NCBI GenBank assembly: GCA_043804925.1
Contig: JAZDIP010000048.1
Coordinates: forward strand, 1 to 64,000
Reading direction: 5' to 3'
Source of the DNA: ChocPot-Mid sp043804925
Lineage (GTDB): Bacteria > Bacteroidota > Ignavibacteria > Kapaibacteriales > UBA2268
Length of the DNA: 64,000 nucleotides
Shown: positions 60,712-64,000 of the stretch, in pieces
Layout of the letters: each line of letters opens with the position of its first letter
Numbering within the stretch: the first letter of the stretch is position 1
Notes under the pieces: model-generated
The model's input: only the letters and a program-made list of their open reading frames with translations
Told to the model about the DNA's origin: nothing
Databases searched by the model: none
Translations under genes and position numbers: made by a program

Positions 60712-61089
60712 ATGGATGAAAATACTATACTAATAATTGACGATGAACCCGATACACTAACTTTTTTCTCCTGCCTGCTCGAGGATAACGGATATAAAAC
60801 AATAACTGCGGAAAACGGCGAAGAAGCTTTGAAGAGAATCAAAGAGAATAAGCCGGATTTGATTACTCTGGATATAACTCTACCTGAAATGTCAGGAGTA
60901 AAGTATTACAGAATAATCAAAGGGAATCATGAATGGAAAAATATACCAATTATAATCATTACGGGCATATCAGATGAGTTCAGAAAATTCATTTCATCCC
61001 GCAAAAGAGTTCCTCCTCCGGATGGATACATTTCAAAGCCGGTTGAAGAAAAAGAATTAGTTGATATGGTAAAAAATCTTTTAAAGTAG
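60712..61089 (+). CDS. Single-domain response regulator
   Basis: A 125-residue stand-alone receiver. Key residues: acidic pair in LIIDDEPD, phospho-acceptor Asp in LITLDITLPEMSG, Thr in IIITGISDEF and Lys in YISKPVEE. It has no output domain, so it acts by binding a partner or passing phosphate on. Its alpha4 region (EFRKFISSRKRVPPPDGY) matches that of the receiver in the HdrD fusion and of the regulator at 61122, which marks all three as paralogues. It starts 15 bp after the kinase stop. A hairpin at 61089-61110 follows. Confidence 0.93.
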   Translation: MDENTILIIDDEPDTLTFFSCLLEDNGYKTITAENGEEALKRIKENKPDLITLDITLPEMSGVKYYRIIKGNHEWKNIPIIIITGISDEFRKFISSRKRVPPPDGYISKPVEEKELVDMVKNLLK

Positions 61090-61110
61090 GGATTCAAGAT
61101 TTTGAATCCC
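61089..61110. terminator. Bidirectional hairpin between the two receiver genes
   Basis: GGGATTCA (61089-61096) and TGAATCCC (61103-61110) form a perfect 8-bp stem with loop AGATTT, 12 bp from the opposite stop. There is no long T run. It ends both convergent operons. Confidence 0.6.
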
Positions 61111-61121
61111 CACAAATTTTC

Positions 61122-61496
61122 TTAATCCAAAATCTCTCTTATTTTATTTACAAGTTCATCGCCATTAACCGGCTTTTCAAAATATGCTGTAGGTGGTACT
61201 AAATTCTTTCTACTGCTGATGAATTTTTTAAATTCGGGGTCCACTCCCGAAACGATGATAATCGGAATGTTCTTCGTAGATTCATTTTCCCGCAAATCTT
61301 TATAGCACCTGACACCTGATTCTTCGGGCATAGTGATATCCAGAGTAATAAGGTCCGGCTTATCATCTTTAGCTTTTTTATATGCTTCCAATCCGTTTTT
61401 AGCTTCAATCACGTCGAATCCATTATCCTTGAATAGTGCATTGAAAAATATCAATACATCTTCTTCATCATCTACAATTAATATCTTTTTTGACAT
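61122..61496 (-). CDS. Single-domain response regulator
   Basis: A 124-residue stand-alone receiver. Acidic pair in ILIVDDEED, phospho-acceptor Asp in LITLDITMPEESG, Ser in place of Thr (IIIVSGVDPEF) and Lys in YFEKPVNG. It is closest to the receiver at 60712, sharing EFKKFISSRK and LITLDIT. It is the last gene of the leftward operon from the cytochrome b/iron-sulfur pair at 61539-64000, 42 bp after the iron-sulfur gene stop, with GGAG before the ATG. Probably a phosphorylation target of the kinase at 59269. Confidence 0.93.
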   Translation of the reverse strand: MSKKILIVDDEEDVLIFFNALFKDNGFDVIEAKNGLEAYKKAKDDKPDLITLDITMPEESGVRCYKDLRENESTKNIPIIIVSGVDPEFKKFISSRKNLVPPTAYFEKPVNGDELVNKIREILD

Positions 61497-61538
61497 ATTT
61501 TACTCCAATTTTATTGGTAACTTATTCTTTTTACAATA

Positions 61539-63149
61539 TTACATCTTATTTTCAAAATCAATAAACGGACCTTTAATATCTACCATAGCGTTGACTATTA
61601 ATTCAACGAGACCATCATAGTAAATCCCGCTCTTTTCTGTTGCCCCATAAAACGCAAATAAATCTCTTATTTGTCCTTTGCAATTCGAGCATGGTGCACA
61701 AACATATTTTGGAACATCTGGTGACGGATCTTCATTCGCAAATGCATCGAGTATCTGTTTGAATTTTCTTCTGCCGCTTACCTGAATTCTCCAGTCTGCA
61801 AAATTATATTGCTGCATAATTGCAAAACCACTGCCACCACCACAACAATAATTCCTTACACCATGTGGTTCCATTTCCCTGAATTTTGGGGCTAAGTATC
61901 TTAGAATTTCTCTCTGTGGTTCGACAACTCCCATGCTTCTAACTAAATTGCATGGGTCATGCAAAGTAACAGGAAAATTATTTTTCTCCGGGTCAAACTT
62001 TATTTTCCCACCGAAAACAATATCCTTCAGAAAAGTAACTGCCGGAACACGGGGTATTGAAGAATCCACCCTGTCGCCTATTGCCGCCAATGCCTTGCTT
62101 TCATGACCACATTCTCCCATCAGAATATATTTTACTCCCAGCTTTTTGGCAATTTCAATATGTTTCATATAAATTCTTGCATACTGCACATCATCGTAAA
62201 ACAAACCGTAATTAACTCCATCGTATCCGGTAATGTCACTTGACATTGTCCATGATATTCCTGCTGCTTCCAAAATCACTGCAAATGCACCGGGATTGTC
62301 GGGCCAGGCAATTATTTCCCCGGCATTATGAATTATAAGTACCTCAGCTCCCGGTTTATCCCATGGAGTTTTAATGTCCATACCTGTTCTTTCGGATATA
62401 TCTTCATCAATGAATTCAATATTATCCTTTACTGCCAGGTCATTCATACCTGTACTTGAGCCAACTTGCAGGTGCTGAACAGTTCCTTTTTCATGAAGTG
62501 AACGAGTATAAAATCCTAATTCCTGACTGAATAATTTTCTTAGTTCTCTTGATATTAATCCATTATCAACACTTATAGGACATGCCTGAGCACAACGTCT
62601 GCAAAGAGTACATCTATAACACAATTCATAAAGACGGGAAATCAAACTCCATGTAACTTCAATATCGCCATGTTGAAATTTTCTTACCAGGCTATTACCG
62701 GGCTTCCCGTATTTAAAATATAATTTTCTTAAAACTTCGGCTCTGAATGTAGGCCTGTAAATTTCCTGCTGACCACTACCTTCATAAATCGGACATTCAT
62801 CAGAACAACTCTGGCATTGGGCACAATGTTCCATCGAAAGAACCAAGGGTTGTAGAAATGTCCAGTTGTCTTCCTTAGTAAATAATTTTTTTATTCCTGC
62901 AATAAATGCATCAATATATTTTTGTTCTTCTTCCTTGGACTTTGGTTTTGGCAAACCTCCAATAAGAACACCATCGAGGTTAACGACATTATCTTTTTTC
63001 TCTGCTTCTCTTAACTTTCTGAATCCCGGTTGTTCTTCCAATTTATCATAAGGAGAAGGCAATGGAGAAAAATCCTGCGGATCCAAATCAATTAAAGGTT
63101 CAACTCCTTTACTCATATCCTTTACTTTTATATCTCTTCTTACTGTCAT
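61539..63149 (-). CDS. HdrD/DsrK-like iron-sulfur protein
   Basis: A 536-residue cytoplasmic iron-sulfur protein starting at ATG 63149, with GGAGAAG about eight bases upstream; the membrane-subunit stop is one base away. Two [4Fe-4S] motifs: C109-x2-C112-x2-C115-x3-CP and C180-x2-C183-x2-C186-x3-CP. The CCG part has LMGECGHESKAL, LHDPCNLVRSMG, NYCCGGGSGFA and CAPCSNCKGQI, a DsrK/TmcB-like pattern. It would take electrons from a menaquinol-oxidising cytochrome b to a soluble disulfide-type acceptor. Unlike its counterpart at 57529 it has no receiver domain, but a receiver gene follows downstream. Confidence 0.9.
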   Translation of the reverse strand: MTVRRDIKVKDMSKGVEPLIDLDPQDFSPLPSPYDKLEEQPGFRKLREAEKKDNVVNLDGVLIGGLPKPKSKEEEQKYIDAFIAGIKKLFTKEDNWTFLQPLVLSMEHCAQCQSCSDECPIYEGSGQQEIYRPTFRAEVLRKLYFKYGKPGNSLVRKFQHGDIEVTWSLISRLYELCYRCTLCRRCAQACPISVDNGLISRELRKLFSQELGFYTRSLHEKGTVQHLQVGSSTGMNDLAVKDNIEFIDEDISERTGMDIKTPWDKPGAEVLIIHNAGEIIAWPDNPGAFAVILEAAGISWTMSSDITGYDGVNYGLFYDDVQYARIYMKHIEIAKKLGVKYILMGECGHESKALAAIGDRVDSSIPRVPAVTFLKDIVFGGKIKFDPEKNNFPVTLHDPCNLVRSMGVVEPQREILRYLAPKFREMEPHGVRNYCCGGGSGFAIMQQYNFADWRIQVSGRRKFKQILDAFANEDPSPDVPKYVCAPCSNCKGQIRDLFAFYGATEKSGIYYDGLVELIVNAMVDIKGPFIDFENKM

Positions 63150-63150
63150 A

Positions 63151-64000
63151 TTACATCTTCTCCGGAATATTTGAAACAACTTCTCCCCATGTTTTTGTAC
63201 CGTCAGAATCAACGTGAACTGCTGACCAACTTACAGGATAAGCCAATTGCCTTCCGAGTTTTTCTGCCAATATCGAACCAGGTGTATTTTCTCCATCTTC
63301 CCATCTGACCGAATGATATAAAAAATATTTCATATACATATGGCTCATGTGAGTAAATGGTAAATACATAATGAATAATGCAGCTATTATTAAGTGCCAT
63401 ACAGCTATAGCAGTAAAATCAACTAATGCAGAAAAGCTAATCATAGAAGCATAAAATCCGGTCATAGTATTAACAAATTCATTCCCGCTCATCAACCATA
63501 AGAGTACAGTCAGATATATCGCTCCAATAAATATTATGTTAAAATAATGGCTCAAAGAACTGTGTTTCCTTAATCCGTTATCAACAATCCTTGAGAACAT
63601 CAACCGTATTGCACCAAATACTCCCATAATCGAAGCCGTCCAGGCTATTGCCAATATCAAATAGTAAAGTATCAAAGCGATGCCGGATGAATCAGGTGTA
63701 ACAGGATTCCCGGTCAATTGAAATATCCCACCAATAAATAACAATACCATATTCGTTATCATCATATACAAACCAAAATGAAACGGGAATGTCCCAATCC
63801 ATAAGCTTCTGTTAAATTCCCAGACGGCTTTCAGAAAAACAATTTCTGTCCCCATTTCTTTCCATTCATTAAAATGGTCTTTCTTATGTTCCTTTTTCCA
63901 CCATTCATTTTCCTCGAGTTTTGAACCGCCATAGCTTGCTCTCCCTTTTTCATGAGGAACCGGATAAAGCTCCCACCGTAGATGTACGGGCATATTAGCA
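63151..64000 (-). CDS. Cytochrome b-type membrane subunit (DsrM/NarI-like), cut by the window edge
   Basis: At least 280 residues; the frame is open to the edge and the N terminus is probably beyond it, because the first visible part (MPVHLRWELYPVPHEKGRASYGG) is a loop that in relatives follows a membrane helix. Visible helices lie at about residues 70-90, 102-125, 148-168 and 185-210, with His in TFPFHFGLYMM, LSHYFNIIF and AVWHLIIAALF plus FTHMSHMYMKYF. These fit heme b ligation in the gamma-subunit family. It is coupled (1 bp gap) to the iron-sulfur gene, so the two form a quinol-linked module, a diverged mirror of 56821-59256. Confidence 0.85.
   Translation of the reverse strand, partial: ANMPVHLRWELYPVPHEKGRASYGGSKLEENEWWKKEHKKDHFNEWKEMGTEIVFLKAVWEFNRSLWIGTFPFHFGLYMMITNMVLLFIGGIFQLTGNPVTPDSSGIALILYYLILAIAWTASIMGVFGAIRLMFSRIVDNGLRKHSSLSHYFNIIFIGAIYLTVLLWLMSGNEFVNTMTGFYASMISFSALVDFTAIAVWHLIIAALFIMYLPFTHMSHMYMKYFLYHSVRWEDGENTPGSILAEKLGRQLAYPVSWSAVHVDSDGTKTWGEVVSNIPEKM

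Noticed and set aside
60712..61496. An insertion between the conserved Thr and Lys of the receivers
   Set aside because: Counting residues in the fused receiver gives 23 between T534 and K557, close to normal receivers. Only the sequence is unusual, not the length.
1..64000. tRNA, rRNA, insertion sequences or prophage genes
   Set aside because: No T-loop-like GGTTCRAATCC with matching arms, no rRNA motifs, and no transposase, integrase or phage structural proteins were seen.

Overview
The window is AT-rich DNA (judged by eye, roughly one third G+C) from a Gram-negative bacterium of the Bacteroidota/Ignavibacteriota/Kapabacteria part of the FCB group. The main reasons are at least nine secreted proteins with a C-terminal type IX secretion (T9SS) sorting domain, promoters of the Bacteroidota type (TTTG or TTG, about 19 bp, TAnnTTTG), a LytTR-type two-component pair, a YfhO-family membrane protein and menaquinone-type UbiE. 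The exact phylum is inference. I found no rRNA, tRNA, CRISPR array, transposase or phage genes.

Layout. 1-19.5 kb: surface and secreted proteins (WD40, lipoprotein, Ycf48-like and SBBP-repeat T9SS cargo), an RRM RNA-binding protein, a sensor kinase without its phospho-acceptor His, a class II photolyase, a VWA-OmpA lipoprotein, a LytS/LytR-like pair, a SPOR protein, a patatin-Omp85 fusion, acylphosphatase and a DJ-1 protein. 19.5-21.9 kb: a toxin-antitoxin (TA) module between two copies of a 30-bp repeat, then a long hairpin RNA ending in an intrinsic terminator (20584-20731), a zinc-ribbon membrane protein and a polypyrimidine tract. 21.9-30.2 kb: RecN, YfhO, MazF-type TA, YqeY and MutS2. 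30.6-43.7 kb: a VTC/DUF4956/DUF2490 operon, a HigBA locus whose toxin has an in-frame stop, an EamA transporter, an NlpC/P60 lipoprotein with a 50-residue membrane peptide, a flavoprotein/isochorismatase pair, UbiE, a HAD hydrolase, RsmB and a subtilase lipoprotein. 43.8-53.7 kb: three consecutive T9SS proteins with near-identical heads and tails but unrelated middles, then two TA modules and RsgA. Orphan copies of the same tail lie after the first TA module and after RsgA. 53.8-55.8 kb: a TlpA-like lipoprotein and a methyltransferase.

56.3-64 kb is the most interesting part. Two membrane cytochrome b/iron-sulfur (HdrE/HdrD or DsrM/DsrK-like) modules point towards each other. Between them lie a double-PAS histidine kinase with a repeated C-x10-C-x2-C motif and two single-domain response regulators. 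The left HdrD-like protein carries a complete receiver domain at its C terminus, and its operon begins with a macro-domain protein that overlaps the cytochrome gene by ATGA. This looks like a menaquinol-linked electron-transfer system whose reductase is itself a phosphorylation target.

A second theme is small palindromic repeats and simple-sequence words. They fill intergenic spacers and in several cases lie in frame inside genes: the patatin-Omp85 N terminus, a YfhO loop and the T9SS protein at 39265-40116.
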